Origin: Litorimonas taeanensis
GTDB lineage: Bacteria > Pseudomonadota > Alphaproteobacteria > Caulobacterales > Maricaulaceae
DNA: 64,000 nucleotides
Direction: 5' to 3'
Assembly: GCF_003634015.1 (NCBI RefSeq)
Contig: NZ_RBII01000001.1
Span: forward strand, 620,001-684,000
In this document: positions 35,431-44,891 of the stretch, piece by piece
Position numbering within the stretch: position 1 is the first letter of the stretch
How the letters are laid out: every line of letters begins with the position of its first letter
The notes under the pieces: generated by a model
The model's input: the letters and a program-made list of their open reading frames with translations, nothing else
Told to the model about the DNA's origin: nothing
Databases searched by the model: none
Translations under genes and position numbers: made by a program

Positions 35431-35799
35431 ATGACCCTTGACGAGTACAATGCCTATTGTTCGACTTTCGCTTTTTCAGAACATGTAGTGCAATGGGGTG
35501 GATCTGATGTTTGGAAAGTTGATGGTAAGTTATTTGCCGTAGCTTATGTCAAAGCAGATGGGAAACTACGGGTGACGTTTAAAGCCTCTGAAATTGCCTT
35601 TGCCATATTACAGGAAAAAGAGGGGGTTATCCCGGCACCGCATTTAGCCTCGCGTGGTATGAAGTGGTTGCAAAATATTGGCGTAAATGGCTTGTCTGAC
35701 AGTGAACTTCGCGCTCTGATTAGTGACAGTTATGATATGGCTGTTCAAAGACTGACTAAAAAACGCCGTAAAGAGTTAGGTCTAGGCGAAAGTGAGTGA
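35431..35799 (+). CDS. MmcQ/YjbR family protein
   Basis: A 122-residue protein of the MmcQ/YjbR fold (WGGSDVWKVDGKLFAVAYV ... ITFKASE-like segment ... APHLASRGMKWLQ ... DSYDMAVQRLTKKRRKELG). The fold is a small double-wing domain sometimes called DNA-binding; function is not established. It is 9 bp after the A-type carrier and is probably the last gene of the SUF operon. Confidence 0.88.
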   Translation: MTLDEYNAYCSTFAFSEHVVQWGGSDVWKVDGKLFAVAYVKADGKLRVTFKASEIAFAILQEKEGVIPAPHLASRGMKWLQNIGVNGLSDSELRALISDSYDMAVQRLTKKRRKELGLGESE

Positions 35800-35901
35800 A
35801 TCTGGCGCTCTAGTCATAGGACTGCATGTTAAACATTAATTTAGGCGTTTGATTCGCCGTTTCGATGTAGTCTTTGACTCAACATTCTCTATGGAAAAAC
35901 T

Positions 35902-36792
35902 ATGACACCGCGTTCACTTACGATTCCTCGGAACTTCAAAACTCTGAGCTTGGGTAGTCTATTTTCAGCCGTTATTTATCCATTGATTGGTGTTGTATTG
36001 GTGCTGAGTTTGGTTTCAATCGGCGCGTTTGTGCAAAATTTGAATATGGCTTGGTGGTATATTCCACTCGGTTTGGGCGTTATGGCACTATCAATATTTG
36101 TGTGTAATGCGGGAATTGGGCCGCTTCACCGCGTTATGCAGCACAAAGCAGGGGATCTAAGTGCGCCAGCGCAAATTCTTACGATGTTAAACCTTATCAT
36201 TGCTATGCAAGGTACGGTGCGAGAGTGGGTAAATTATCATAGTCAACACCATCGTTTTGCTGACAAGCCTGGGGATCCACACAATCCGTTTGAAGGAAAA
36301 TTTTGGGCGTGGATTGGTTGGATATTGTGGCGTGATGAGAATGACGGTCGGCGCCCTATGGCAATGTGGCTAAGGGGGCATCCTATCGTAGTTTGGATGG
36401 ATAAGTTTTATCATTCACTTTCAATTGGTGTGCATTTAGGTGTTCCGGCTGTTGTGTATCTCATCGTCTGGTTAAGTGGGGGTTCGCTCCTATTGACAGG
36501 CATATTACATGGATGCGTTATTATTGGACGCGCTATTCAATTTCATGCGACCACCTATGGCATTAATGTTTTGGGGCATATGCCTACGCCTAAATGGGCA
36601 GATTATGCCATGGCGTTATTGACCGGCGGAGAGGCTTTTCACGATCATCATCATGATGAGCCGCAATCTGCCCTTCATTTGCCCCGCAAAGGCTTTTGGA
36701 ACCGTGTGTTCGATTATAACGGGACTATATTGCTAGGGTTAGAAAAACTCGGCTGGGTGAAAGATTTGAAAATCGCTCCAAGATTTACTTGA
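35902..36792 (+). CDS. Acyl-CoA/fatty acid desaturase
   Basis: A 296-residue integral membrane desaturase. Histidine boxes: HRVMQH (76-81), HSQHH (113-117) and FHDHHH (about 247-251), the last replacing the usual HNYHH. Four hydrophobic spans lie at about 22-44, 51-69, 174-192 and 196-212. It probably introduces a cis double bond into fatty acyl chains for membrane fluidity. It stands alone, 102 bp after the SUF operon. A four-codon frame (ATG 35891) ends on top of its start (CTATGA). Confidence 0.9.
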   Translation: MTPRSLTIPRNFKTLSLGSLFSAVIYPLIGVVLVLSLVSIGAFVQNLNMAWWYIPLGLGVMALSIFVCNAGIGPLHRVMQHKAGDLSAPAQILTMLNLIIAMQGTVREWVNYHSQHHRFADKPGDPHNPFEGKFWAWIGWILWRDENDGRRPMAMWLRGHPIVVWMDKFYHSLSIGVHLGVPAVVYLIVWLSGGSLLLTGILHGCVIIGRAIQFHATTYGINVLGHMPTPKWADYAMALLTGGEAFHDHHHDEPQSALHLPRKGFWNRVFDYNGTILLGLEKLGWVKDLKIAPRFT

Positions 36793-36844
36793 GGCAATCG
36801 ATCCGTAAGTCCCGTTATTCAGCGATCAAGCTCATTTAATACTA

Positions 36845-36878
36845 AGCCGCAAGCTCTAAGTGCATAGAGCTAGCGGCT
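36845..36878. terminator. Hairpin between desaturase and hemerythrin genes
   Basis: AGCCGC-A-AGCTCTA / TAGAGCT-A-GCGGCT with a 6-nt loop: 13 pairs with one A-A mismatch. It lies between convergent genes and could terminate both, although neither strand has a T-run right after it. Confidence 0.6.
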
Positions 36879-36904
36879 AAGAATCTGATTGCGACTTTTA
36901 TGGC

Positions 36905-37360
36905 TTAAGCAGCCGCTTCTTGTTTCTTCTCTTCAACAGGTTTGCGTTCATTAAAGGCTTTAAGCATTTCTTTTTCTTCATTTTTATTGAATAGCTTATC
37001 TGCTTTCGGAAAGAAATCAGCCTCTTCTTCATCAACGTGATGGATGACCTTATGGGCAAGTTTTTCGAATTTTTTCATCCATAAATCTTCAGATTTATCC
37101 ATGATATCAAGCTCTGCTATCATCTCATGCATTTCTTGATGCTCTTCCACAGCGTGGCGAGTTTCATCGGTCCCATCAGGGTCTTTCATAAGCTCAGAAT
37201 AAAAGGCTTGTTCCTCAGCCGAAGCGTGAGCTTCGAGTTCAACTTTTATCTCTGACCAGAGTTTATCAAGTTCATCCGAACCCAACTCGGCTTTTTTGAT
37301 AGATTTTATCAAGTCTCGTTGTTTGTTGTGATCTTGTTCTAAACGCTCGTAAATATCCAT
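36905..37360 (-). CDS. Hemerythrin HHE-domain protein
   Basis: A 151-residue four-helix di-iron protein. Candidate ligands: His10 (EQDHNK), His50/Glu54 (HASAEEQ), His74 and His78 (HQEMHEM), His109/110 and Glu114 (IHHVDEEEADFF). A Lys/Glu-rich tail follows. Such proteins bind O2 or protect against oxidative and nitrosative stress. Strong AGGAGAAG precedes the ATG. It lies 71 bp after rpoH on the same strand. Confidence 0.92.
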   Translation of the reverse strand: MDIYERLEQDHNKQRDLIKSIKKAELGSDELDKLWSEIKVELEAHASAEEQAFYSELMKDPDGTDETRHAVEEHQEMHEMIAELDIMDKSEDLWMKKFEKLAHKVIHHVDEEEADFFPKADKLFNKNEEKEMLKAFNERKPVEEKKQEAAA

Positions 37361-37431
37361 TTTCTTCTCCTCTGTGTTCTTGGTAACAGAACGGCCAAGG
37401 AGAAGATGAGTTCCAAAATAGCGTCTTGAAC

Positions 37432-38397
37432 TTAGGCCTCTATGTAACCTTGAGATTGAGATGCTGCTAGCATGGCTTGCTGTAACTTTTCAAAAGCGCG
37501 GCCTTCTATTTGGCGAATACGTTCACGGCTTACATTATAAATAGACGCTAAATCTTCGAGCGTCATGGGCGAATCGGAAAGGCGGCGTTTCATAATTATA
37601 TCGCGTTCTCTGTCATTCAGGTCTGCCATAGCATTTTGTAGAAGTTCCATTCGCTCATCATGCTCTTGCGATTCACCAAGAACCTCTTCTTGAGAGTCTG
37701 ATTCATCCGTAAGCCATTCCTGCCATTCAGCAGTACCATCATCCCCGCCAATTGTGACGTTAAGGGATGCGTCTCCACCACCAGACATACGCCGATTCAT
37801 CGAATGTACTTCATCGACTTTTACATTTAACGTTGTTGCGATTTTTTCGACATGTTCAGGAGTTAGGTCGCCTTCTTCAACGGCTTTCATTTCCCCTTTT
37901 AAACGCCTGAGATTGAAGAATAATTTCTTCTGAGCAGCTGTTGTTCCCATTTTAACAAGAGACCATGACCGTAGCACATATTCTTGGATCGCGGCGCGAA
38001 TCCACCACATGGCATAAGTCGACAGACGGAAGCCTTTATCGGGGTCGAATTTTTTAACCGCTTGCATCAGACCGACATTGCCTTCAGAAATGACTTCACC
38101 GATTGGTAGTCCGTACCCACGATACCCCATCGCAATCTTAGCAACTAAACGCAAATGTGACGTCACCATACGTTCAGCCGCTTGCGTGTTTCCGTCTTCA
38201 ATCCAGCTTTTTGCCAGCATAAATTCTTCGTCACGCTCAAGCATTGGAAACTTGCGAATTTCTTGAAGATAGCTGTTTAAACCTTGTTCTGGCGATAGGG
38301 CCATCGAAAGGCTGAGGTTACCTGTGTATGAGGCATCAGCTTTGGTCGTGTCCGTTACAGCTTTCGCAGTCGGTAAAGTTTTTTCGTTATCGGCCAC
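37432..38397 (-). CDS. rpoH: RNA polymerase sigma-32 factor RpoH
   Basis: A 321-residue heat-shock sigma factor. Region 2 (EEFMLAKSWIEDGN ... STYAMWWIRAAIQEYVLRSWSLVKMGTT) is followed by the RpoH box QKKLFFNLRRLKG, which distinguishes it from RpoD, and by region 4.2 (MTLEDLASIYNVSRERIRQIEGRAFEKL). N-terminal extension of about 30 residues. The 147-bp upstream gap contains a palindrome (38514-38530). Confidence 0.96.
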   Translation of the reverse strand: MADNEKTLPTAKAVTDTTKADASYTGNLSLSMALSPEQGLNSYLQEIRKFPMLERDEEFMLAKSWIEDGNTQAAERMVTSHLRLVAKIAMGYRGYGLPIGEVISEGNVGLMQAVKKFDPDKGFRLSTYAMWWIRAAIQEYVLRSWSLVKMGTTAAQKKLFFNLRRLKGEMKAVEEGDLTPEHVEKIATTLNVKVDEVHSMNRRMSGGGDASLNVTIGGDDGTAEWQEWLTDESDSQEEVLGESQEHDERMELLQNAMADLNDRERDIIMKRRLSDSPMTLEDLASIYNVSRERIRQIEGRAFEKLQQAMLAASQSQGYIEA

Positions 38398-38513
38398 AAA
38401 AGCCTCCCAGCAATCAAATCGAAGGTTTCATATAAGAAATGCAAAGCTAGATTAAAGGTTCAAAAGTAAATAATGAGGTTAATTACCTGTAACCCTTAGT
38501 TTTTTTCTAGCGC

Positions 38514-38530
38514 CTAATCACTGTGATTAG
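38514..38530. promoter_or_regulatory. Palindrome CTAATCAC-T-GTGATTAG
   Basis: Perfect 8-bp arms around one base, located 14 bp past the pseudouridine synthase stop and about 117 bp upstream of the rpoH start. It may be a dimeric regulator site for rpoH or a short 3' hairpin of the preceding gene (1-nt loop makes a hairpin unlikely). No regulator assigned. Confidence 0.35.
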
Positions 38531-38544
38531 AGACTAAATATCCG

Positions 38545-39609
38545 TCATGGTGTTTCAAGCCCCATGAGCGCGGACTCTAAATGCTTCATATCTTGAGGGA
38601 TATCAGCTTCAAAAACCATCAATTCCTTGGTGATAGGATGTAAGAAACCGAGAAGTCGAGCGTGTAGGGCCTGACGTTTAAATTTTAATATTGATTCTCT
38701 TAGGGCGGCTTCATCTGGCTTATTCGCGGTTAAAAAGCCGCTCTGTTTTCCATAAAGGGGATCCCCTAACAGAGGGCAGTGAATGGCCGCCATGTGTACT
38801 CTAATTTGATGGGTTCGGCCTGTTTCCAAGCGGCATTCTATATGACTAACTTTTGGGGTGCCAATCGCCGCATTCGACTGTTGCCCAAAGCCTCTGATAT
38901 ATTCGTAATGTGTGACAGCATGGCGCCCATGTTCAGAAAAATCCATGTCCCCCAAAGTTCCTCGCACTATTGCTTGTTTCTTACGGTCATGCGGTGAACG
39001 GGCGAGGCGGCTCTCTATTCGGCCTGTGCGGGGTTTTGGAGCGCCCCTCACATAAAGTGTATAGACGCGTTCAATCGTGTGTTTAGCGAACTGTTTTGAT
39101 AAATATCTGTGTGCGCGGTCTGTTTTGGCCACAACGAGCACGCCTGAGGTGTCTTTATCCAGTCGATGAACAATGCCAGGCCGCATGACGCCGCCAATAC
39201 CCGAAAGTGTATCTTTACAGTGGTAAAGAAGGGCATTTACCAAGGTCGCCGACCGTGATCCGGGCGCAGGATGAACTGTCATCCCGGATGGTTTGTTTAC
39301 GACAATCAGTTGATCGTCTTCATATAATATGTCGAGAGGAATGTTTTCTGGGGTCGGCGTATCGTCTACGGGAGGCGGGACGAGAATGGCATATTCGATA
39401 TCTGGCTTTACTTTATGAGTTGCGTTGGTTTGGATATCACCATCGACACGAACATGGTTGTTTTCCATAAGTGTTTTAACACGAGAACGAGACAAACCAG
39501 TCCAATTGCTCAGCCATTTATCAAGCCGTTCACCGACTTCATCTGGTTCCGCCTCTCGCGTTTGCCAGCGTTCTCTGTCTGGAGATATAGGTGTTGGGCG
39601 TTCCATCAT
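38545..39609 (-). CDS. rluD: RluA-family 23S rRNA pseudouridine synthase (RluD-like)
   Basis: A 354-residue pseudouridine synthase. An N-terminal S4 RNA-binding domain (ERLDKWLSNWTGLSRSRVKTLMENNHV) precedes the catalytic domain with Asp151 in HRLDKDTSG. Motif PSGMTVHPAPG and the late segment CRLETGRTHQIRVHMA fit RluD. RluD modifies helix 69 of 23S rRNA; the C/D paralog choice is from resemblance only. The start may be at the second Met. In alphaproteobacteria it often lies beside rpoH, as here. Confidence 0.93.
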   Translation of the reverse strand: MMERPTPISPDRERWQTREAEPDEVGERLDKWLSNWTGLSRSRVKTLMENNHVRVDGDIQTNATHKVKPDIEYAILVPPPVDDTPTPENIPLDILYEDDQLIVVNKPSGMTVHPAPGSRSATLVNALLYHCKDTLSGIGGVMRPGIVHRLDKDTSGVLVVAKTDRAHRYLSKQFAKHTIERVYTLYVRGAPKPRTGRIESRLARSPHDRKKQAIVRGTLGDMDFSEHGRHAVTHYEYIRGFGQQSNAAIGTPKVSHIECRLETGRTHQIRVHMAAIHCPLLGDPLYGKQSGFLTANKPDEAALRESILKFKRQALHARLLGFLHPITKELMVFEADIPQDMKHLESALMGLETP

Positions 39610-39790
39610 AGGTCCCGCTTTAATCAGTTGTGTCTATTTAGCAACACCCAGTTACCCTTATGACATTTGATATATCGATATTCACTAACGTTCCTTGCAA
39701 TGACGAAAAACTTTCGATAGCTAATTCGTAATGAGCCGCAAAATAAAAGCGCCAATCATTTGTTCCACAAATAAGAACACGGGAAAATTT

Positions 39791-42454
39791 ATGTTCAAGA
39801 AAACTCTTCTTATAAGCAGTGCTGCGTTACTTTCGTCTGCGATGCCTGCCTTTGCGCAAAGCGTTGATGATGAAATCATCGTGACTGCGACTAAGCGATC
39901 TTCAACTCTTCAAGAAACGCCTGTAGCTGTTACCGTCACCTCTGGAGATGTTATCGAAAAAGCACAAATTCTTGATATTAAAGACCTTCAGTCTGTCGTT
40001 CCAACATTTCGTGTATCACAGCTGCAAAACTCAGCTAACACGACTCTGACCATTCGTGGTTTTGGTAATGGTGGTAATAACATCGGTATTGAGCCTGCCG
40101 TAGGCCTGTTTATTGATGGTGTGTATCGTTCACGCGCCGCGGCTCAAATTAGTGATTTGCCAGCCCTTGAGCGCGTTGAGGTGCTTTCAGGCCCACAGTC
40201 AACACTATTTGGTAAAAACGCATCAGCCGGTGTTGTAAGCATTGTAACTGAAAAGCCACAATTCGAAACAGCAGGATATGTTGAAGGTGGTTTAGGCCGT
40301 TTTGATCAGCATTACCTCAAAGGTTATATCACTGGCGCGGTTGGTGAAAACACTGCCGTCAGTCTTGGTGGCGGTTTCCAGAAACGTGATGGTTACTTCA
40401 CGAATTTCACATCGACTGCAGGTGACATGAATAATATTGACCGCTTCAATCTTCGCGGCCAAGTCTTGTTCCAGCCTACCGATGCTCTAGAGCTTCGCGT
40501 TATTGCAGATATGAGCAATTTGAAAGAAAATTGCTGTGGTACAGGCGTGGCAATTGAAGGCCCATTAAATGGCGTCGCTGGTCCACGTGCTCGCGATGTT
40601 GTAAATGCATTGGGCGGCGGTATGCCTTCAGCTGATAGTCAATTTACTTATGGTACACAGCTTAACCGCGACACAATTAACGATATTGATGACAGAGGTA
40701 TCTCAGCGCAGATTGATTATGATTTTGGCGGTGTAACCTTAACGTCTATTTCTGCTTACAGAACGAACGAATCATACTTTAGCAGTGACTCAGATTTTAC
40801 CTCTTTAGAGTCTTTGAAGGATACATATCAGGGTGTTGAGATTAACACGCTTACACAAGAATTGCGTTTAGCCTCTAATGGCGGCAACCAATTAGAGTGG
40901 ATGGTCGGTGGTTACTATTTTGATGAATCTATCGAACAAAATTCTGGCATCATTTACGGGGCAGACCTTCGTAATTATGTAGATGCCCTATCAGGGAACG
41001 CTCTTAACGGTGTTGAGGACAGCCTTGGTTTGGCTCGCGGAACATTTTTCGCCGATGGTCAGCAAATCATTGAAACCTTTACTCAGGATGACAAAGCTTA
41101 TTCAATCTTTGGTTCTGCAGATTTTCACGCAACTGACCGCTTAACTTTCACTGTTGGTGCTAACTATACGAAAGATAAGAAAAATGTTGCGGGTTCAACA
41201 GTTAATGATGACGTATTCTCTAACGTAGATTTCCAAGGAGCGGCTGGTCTTCAGGTCTTAACTGTCCAAGGTTTGGCGGCTAACTTCCCAGCATTGGCTG
41301 CAAGTTGTGGGTTAGGGCCATTGCCTTTCTCTCAAGCTAACGTCGGGGCTGTTTTAGGCGCGACGTGTGTTGTTGATACAATGGGTACGACTGCGCCGGG
41401 TTCAGTTGTATACCCTGGTTTCCAAGCGCAAGTTGCTGCTGGCGCTGCTGCTATTGATCGAACAAGTCTGGATGCATCCGTTAATCCATTGGCAGCCTTG
41501 TATCCGCTTCAGTTCCAACCGCAATTCTTGGCTTACCCAAATTCTGTTGAAAGCGGGAAGACAAATGATGATGAGCTTACATATACGGCGAAAGTCGGGT
41601 ATGAAGTAAGTGACAACATTAATACCTATGCAAGTTACGCAACAGGTTTTAAGGCGTCATCATGGAACCTGACACGGGATTCACGTCCATTCCTAGCAGA
41701 TGCTGCGGCGTTAAGCGCAGCAGGTCTGTTACCAAATAACTATGTCCCATCTACGGGCCGTAATTTCGGTACACGCTTTGCTGAACCAGAAACTGTTGAA
41801 GTTTTTGAATTAGGCCTGAAAGGTCGTTTTGAGAAGGGTGCCTTTAATGTTGCCTTGTTTGACCAGACAGTAGAAGGTTTCCAATCAACAATCTTCCAGG
41901 GTACAGGATTTGTTCTTGATAATGCTGGGTCTCAGTCAACTAAGGGTATTGAGTTTGATACAACTTACTCACCAGTTGAAGCGCTGACACTTACATTTGC
42001 AGGTGTCATTCAAGACCCTGTTTATGACTCCTTTGTTGGGGCACAAGTTTCAACAGGTTCTGCTATTGATCTTGCTGATGGCGTTGCTGATGGTTCTGGT
42101 GATTTATCAGGCGAAAAACCCGCTGGTATCAATGAGATCGCTTTGTCGGCTTCAGCCACTTATACGCATCAATTTGAAAATGGCCTGTCAGGCTTCATCC
42201 GTGGTAACTACCAGTATGAAGACGCGGTACAAATCGTTGATAATATTGAAGGCATCACGCGCGATACTAAGCTTGTAAATGCGTCTGCTGGACTTAATTT
42301 TGATAATGGTTTGGAAATCCGTTACTGGGTAGCAAACTTGTTTAATCACGAGACATATACAAGTGCGTTCCCTGGTGTTCTCCAGGCCGGTACTGTGAAC
42401 GGTTATCCTAACCAGCCGCGTACATATGGTGTCGCAATGCGTTACAGCTTCTAA
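39791..42454 (+). CDS. TonB-dependent outer-membrane receptor
   Basis: An 887-residue receptor starting MFKKTLLISSAALLSSAMPAFAQ (signal peptide cleaved after about residue 22), with GGGAAAA upstream. The TonB box and plug (DDEIIVTATKRSSTLQETPVAV) are typical, and the barrel ends in ...GVAMRYSF with terminal Phe. A long insert between barrel strands (about residues 480-600) carries two cysteines and is rich in Ala/Gly/Val, probably an extracellular loop. No transport, sigma or substrate genes adjoin, so the ligand cannot be guessed. Confidence 0.94.
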   Translation: MFKKTLLISSAALLSSAMPAFAQSVDDEIIVTATKRSSTLQETPVAVTVTSGDVIEKAQILDIKDLQSVVPTFRVSQLQNSANTTLTIRGFGNGGNNIGIEPAVGLFIDGVYRSRAAAQISDLPALERVEVLSGPQSTLFGKNASAGVVSIVTEKPQFETAGYVEGGLGRFDQHYLKGYITGAVGENTAVSLGGGFQKRDGYFTNFTSTAGDMNNIDRFNLRGQVLFQPTDALELRVIADMSNLKENCCGTGVAIEGPLNGVAGPRARDVVNALGGGMPSADSQFTYGTQLNRDTINDIDDRGISAQIDYDFGGVTLTSISAYRTNESYFSSDSDFTSLESLKDTYQGVEINTLTQELRLASNGGNQLEWMVGGYYFDESIEQNSGIIYGADLRNYVDALSGNALNGVEDSLGLARGTFFADGQQIIETFTQDDKAYSIFGSADFHATDRLTFTVGANYTKDKKNVAGSTVNDDVFSNVDFQGAAGLQVLTVQGLAANFPALAASCGLGPLPFSQANVGAVLGATCVVDTMGTTAPGSVVYPGFQAQVAAGAAAIDRTSLDASVNPLAALYPLQFQPQFLAYPNSVESGKTNDDELTYTAKVGYEVSDNINTYASYATGFKASSWNLTRDSRPFLADAAALSAAGLLPNNYVPSTGRNFGTRFAEPETVEVFELGLKGRFEKGAFNVALFDQTVEGFQSTIFQGTGFVLDNAGSQSTKGIEFDTTYSPVEALTLTFAGVIQDPVYDSFVGAQVSTGSAIDLADGVADGSGDLSGEKPAGINEIALSASATYTHQFENGLSGFIRGNYQYEDAVQIVDNIEGITRDTKLVNASAGLNFDNGLEIRYWVANLFNHETYTSAFPGVLQAGTVNGYPNQPRTYGVAMRYSF

Positions 42455-42479
42455 GCTTCACTCTATAAATGTTTAGAAA

Positions 42480-42509
42480 AGCCGGGTTCGACACAGCTCG
42501 GCTTTTTTT
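42480..42509 (+). terminator. Intrinsic terminator of the TonB receptor gene
   Basis: AGCCGGG and CTCGGCT form a 7-bp stem (one G-T pair) with a 10-nt loop, followed by T7. Classic rho-independent terminator 26 bp after the stop codon. The remaining ~235 bp to 42746 hold small inverted repeats (for example TAATCTA at 42643 and TAGATTA at 42665) and no recognisable gene. Confidence 0.88.
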
Positions 42510-42746
42510 ATGGGAAAACCTAAGCCAAAATAGAATGTAGGCTTTAAGGGGGGCTTCTATGAAGCCTTAATGTTTTGGTCTGGCGCTTGGAATGTCTGAA
42601 GTGAGGGTGGACTACAAGGTGCTTTAGAAACTGTTCTATGCTTAATCTACAATCCACACCAACATAGATTAGTGGTTAAGCACAATGAACTAAGGTTCAC
42701 CTAATGGTGATAAAAGGTAGGGTTAATCTGGCCGTGATTAAATAAC

Positions 42747-44750
42747 TTAATCTACTAATCGTGCTAGTAAATAGATCTTGCCCTCTGGTGTTCCCAAACG
42801 TGCACGAATGGCTTGCTTATTCATAATTTGAGGGTTCAACGTTTCTTCAAACTCAGCACAGAGGTTTTGCGCGGAAGTTTTGAAATATGGGTTATCTTGA
42901 CTGATTGATCGGAAGTGATCGACCACGCCTGTCAAACGCTCTTCCAACAAGCTTTGAGATGTATCAGGACTGGAGGCAATAGCGTCGGAAACATCGAGCA
43001 CTGTACCGTCTGTTACAATAGTTTGTCCATCAATGCCTAAGTCAGAAAGCCATTTTTCAAAGGACGGCTTGAGTTCTGATGCGGGCGCATGGTCTAACTT
43101 TTCTATATTGGTTTCGGTAATTTCAATATTGTTATAATCCGTAGTCTCTTGGTCTATATCAATACCGTCAAATCCGCCCATCAAATCCCGCCAACGCCAA
43201 GCCGACTTTTCTTTCTTTTTCTTTTTGCCAAACCCAGATTGCGGTTCATCAATGGGTCTAACTAGGTCAGGCGTTGTGGTAGCTAAATCTAAAAGATCTT
43301 CATGGCTATCGGGAATACTGATGTCGCCTTCCATCTCGCCATAATAGCTTTCATTGTCAGAGGGTAATTCAGTATCCAGAGGTTTGAGATGTACACGGCC
43401 CCCTGCAAGGCTTGGCGGATTGACATCAAGCGACCGAGTGGTCGAAAATGGTAAAGTATGAGTCTCAGCTTGAGCTAGTTTCTGTCCTTCTATGTTTCGC
43501 GTTCCATCTTCTAGTTGAGAAAGTTTAGCTTCAATTTGGGCAAGAGAATTGCGAGCTTTGGAGAGCGAGTCGGCCAATTGCGTCTCTTGAGATTTATGTT
43601 TGGCCTCTAACGCTTGCTTTTTAGCATCCACTTGTTCTTGGTGCGCTAACATATCCTCTTTTAAGCTCTGACTGGCTTGTAAACTTTTTGAAAGCGTTTC
43701 AGCGAAAAGTGCATTTGCTTTTTCATTTTTATAGTTGAGTTCTGAGAGAGTTTCAAAATGGCCTTCCATTATGGTTTCAAGGCTTTGATTGCGTTCTGTC
43801 AGCATATTGACCAATGACTGCAAATTCTCGGACTTTTCAGTCAAGGCCAGTAGAGTTTTCTCAGCATTGGCCTCAACTGATTTCAAGGACTCAGTAGCTT
43901 GTATGACACGTGCTTCGACACTTTGCGTAAAGACTTCAAACTGACTAAGCGTCCCAGCCATTTCCGTATTCACTTTTACGAGCTTGTCGGCGGATTGAGT
44001 GGTTATTTCAGAAAAATTAGCTTGTTGTGTTTTTAGATGGCTCGATAGATTTGTAAGTCTTGCCTCGGTTACTTGAGTGATATCATCCAAGATTGACTTT
44101 TGTTCCTGCATATCCGCTTTCACGCTTTCATTGATTGATAAAAGAGCGGATGTTTTTTCGTCAATCAAATCCGTGTGTTGCTTTGAGGTATCTCTTAAAG
44201 TGTCCAGCCGGGATGTTGCTTGGTTCATTGCCTTGTCGAGCTTGGAGATTTCATGCCTAATCGTCTCAGCAAGGTTACGAGTTTGCATTGATGCATTTTC
44301 ATCCGCTTGTAACAGGCTGAGGCTTGTGCGTGATAACTTGTCAGCTTTTACTGAGAATTGCTTTAGTTTGTGGCAGGCCAAAAAGAAAAGATAAATAAGG
44401 GCTGCAGGAAAGAACAGCATGATACTAAGTTCACCCCATTGGATTGGTGGAATTTCAGCGAGCTCAATGTTCTTTAAGAGGAATAGATAGCACAAGCATG
44501 CCGTAATCCAGAGAACACTAAGGACAAGACCTGTCCAGAGCAGGGCCTTATTAATGGGGTCAGACGTCTCTGTCAGGGTGTGACGAGACGGCTTAGTTAC
44601 GAAAGAAGGTATAACATCATGATTATTAAGGGACTTATCAGAGGGTGATTGCGACACATCATGTGACGCGGATGTCGTAGGTCGAACAGATTTTTCCCCT
44701 TGCTCGGGATCGATACTCAGAATTTTTTTTGAAATGTCTGACACATACAT
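42747..44750 (-). CDS. Unknown membrane protein with long coiled coil
   Basis: A 667-residue protein without a recognised family. Polar N-terminus (1-68), two membrane helices (69-92 and 107-127) with a 14-residue loop between them, then a long coiled coil (about 130-420, Gln/Glu/Lys/Ser-rich with repeated LSDSLSKA- and TESLKSVEANAE-like heptads), an acidic linker, and a compact C-terminal domain (about 530-667, SFEKWLSDLGIDG ... IRARLGTPEGKIYLLARLVD). Two N-terminal helices plus coiled coil resembles the layout of the Caulobacter polarity factor TipN, but I see no sequence motif proving orthology. It probably has a cytoplasmic scaffold role. Confidence 0.85.
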   Translation of the reverse strand: MYVSDISKKILSIDPEQGEKSVRPTTSASHDVSQSPSDKSLNNHDVIPSFVTKPSRHTLTETSDPINKALLWTGLVLSVLWITACLCYLFLLKNIELAEIPPIQWGELSIMLFFPAALIYLFFLACHKLKQFSVKADKLSRTSLSLLQADENASMQTRNLAETIRHEISKLDKAMNQATSRLDTLRDTSKQHTDLIDEKTSALLSINESVKADMQEQKSILDDITQVTEARLTNLSSHLKTQQANFSEITTQSADKLVKVNTEMAGTLSQFEVFTQSVEARVIQATESLKSVEANAEKTLLALTEKSENLQSLVNMLTERNQSLETIMEGHFETLSELNYKNEKANALFAETLSKSLQASQSLKEDMLAHQEQVDAKKQALEAKHKSQETQLADSLSKARNSLAQIEAKLSQLEDGTRNIEGQKLAQAETHTLPFSTTRSLDVNPPSLAGGRVHLKPLDTELPSDNESYYGEMEGDISIPDSHEDLLDLATTTPDLVRPIDEPQSGFGKKKKKEKSAWRWRDLMGGFDGIDIDQETTDYNNIEITETNIEKLDHAPASELKPSFEKWLSDLGIDGQTIVTDGTVLDVSDAIASSPDTSQSLLEERLTGVVDHFRSISQDNPYFKTSAQNLCAEFEETLNPQIMNKQAIRARLGTPEGKIYLLARLVD

Positions 44751-44891
44751 CCTTTATGACAACTGAAAGTCTTAATAAAACCAGAATACTGTTTTAACGG
44801 AATATAGAACGATTTCTACTACCTTCCTCTTATTATTGAGAAAAGCGGCAAAGACCGTCAATTCTCTGAAGGTGAAAATAAGGGGCGGGCT

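Noticed and set aside
35891-35905. Four-codon frame (ATG GAA AAA CTA TGA) overlapping the desaturase start
   Set aside because: Too short and without a ribosome-binding site to call a regulatory upstream frame; probably chance.
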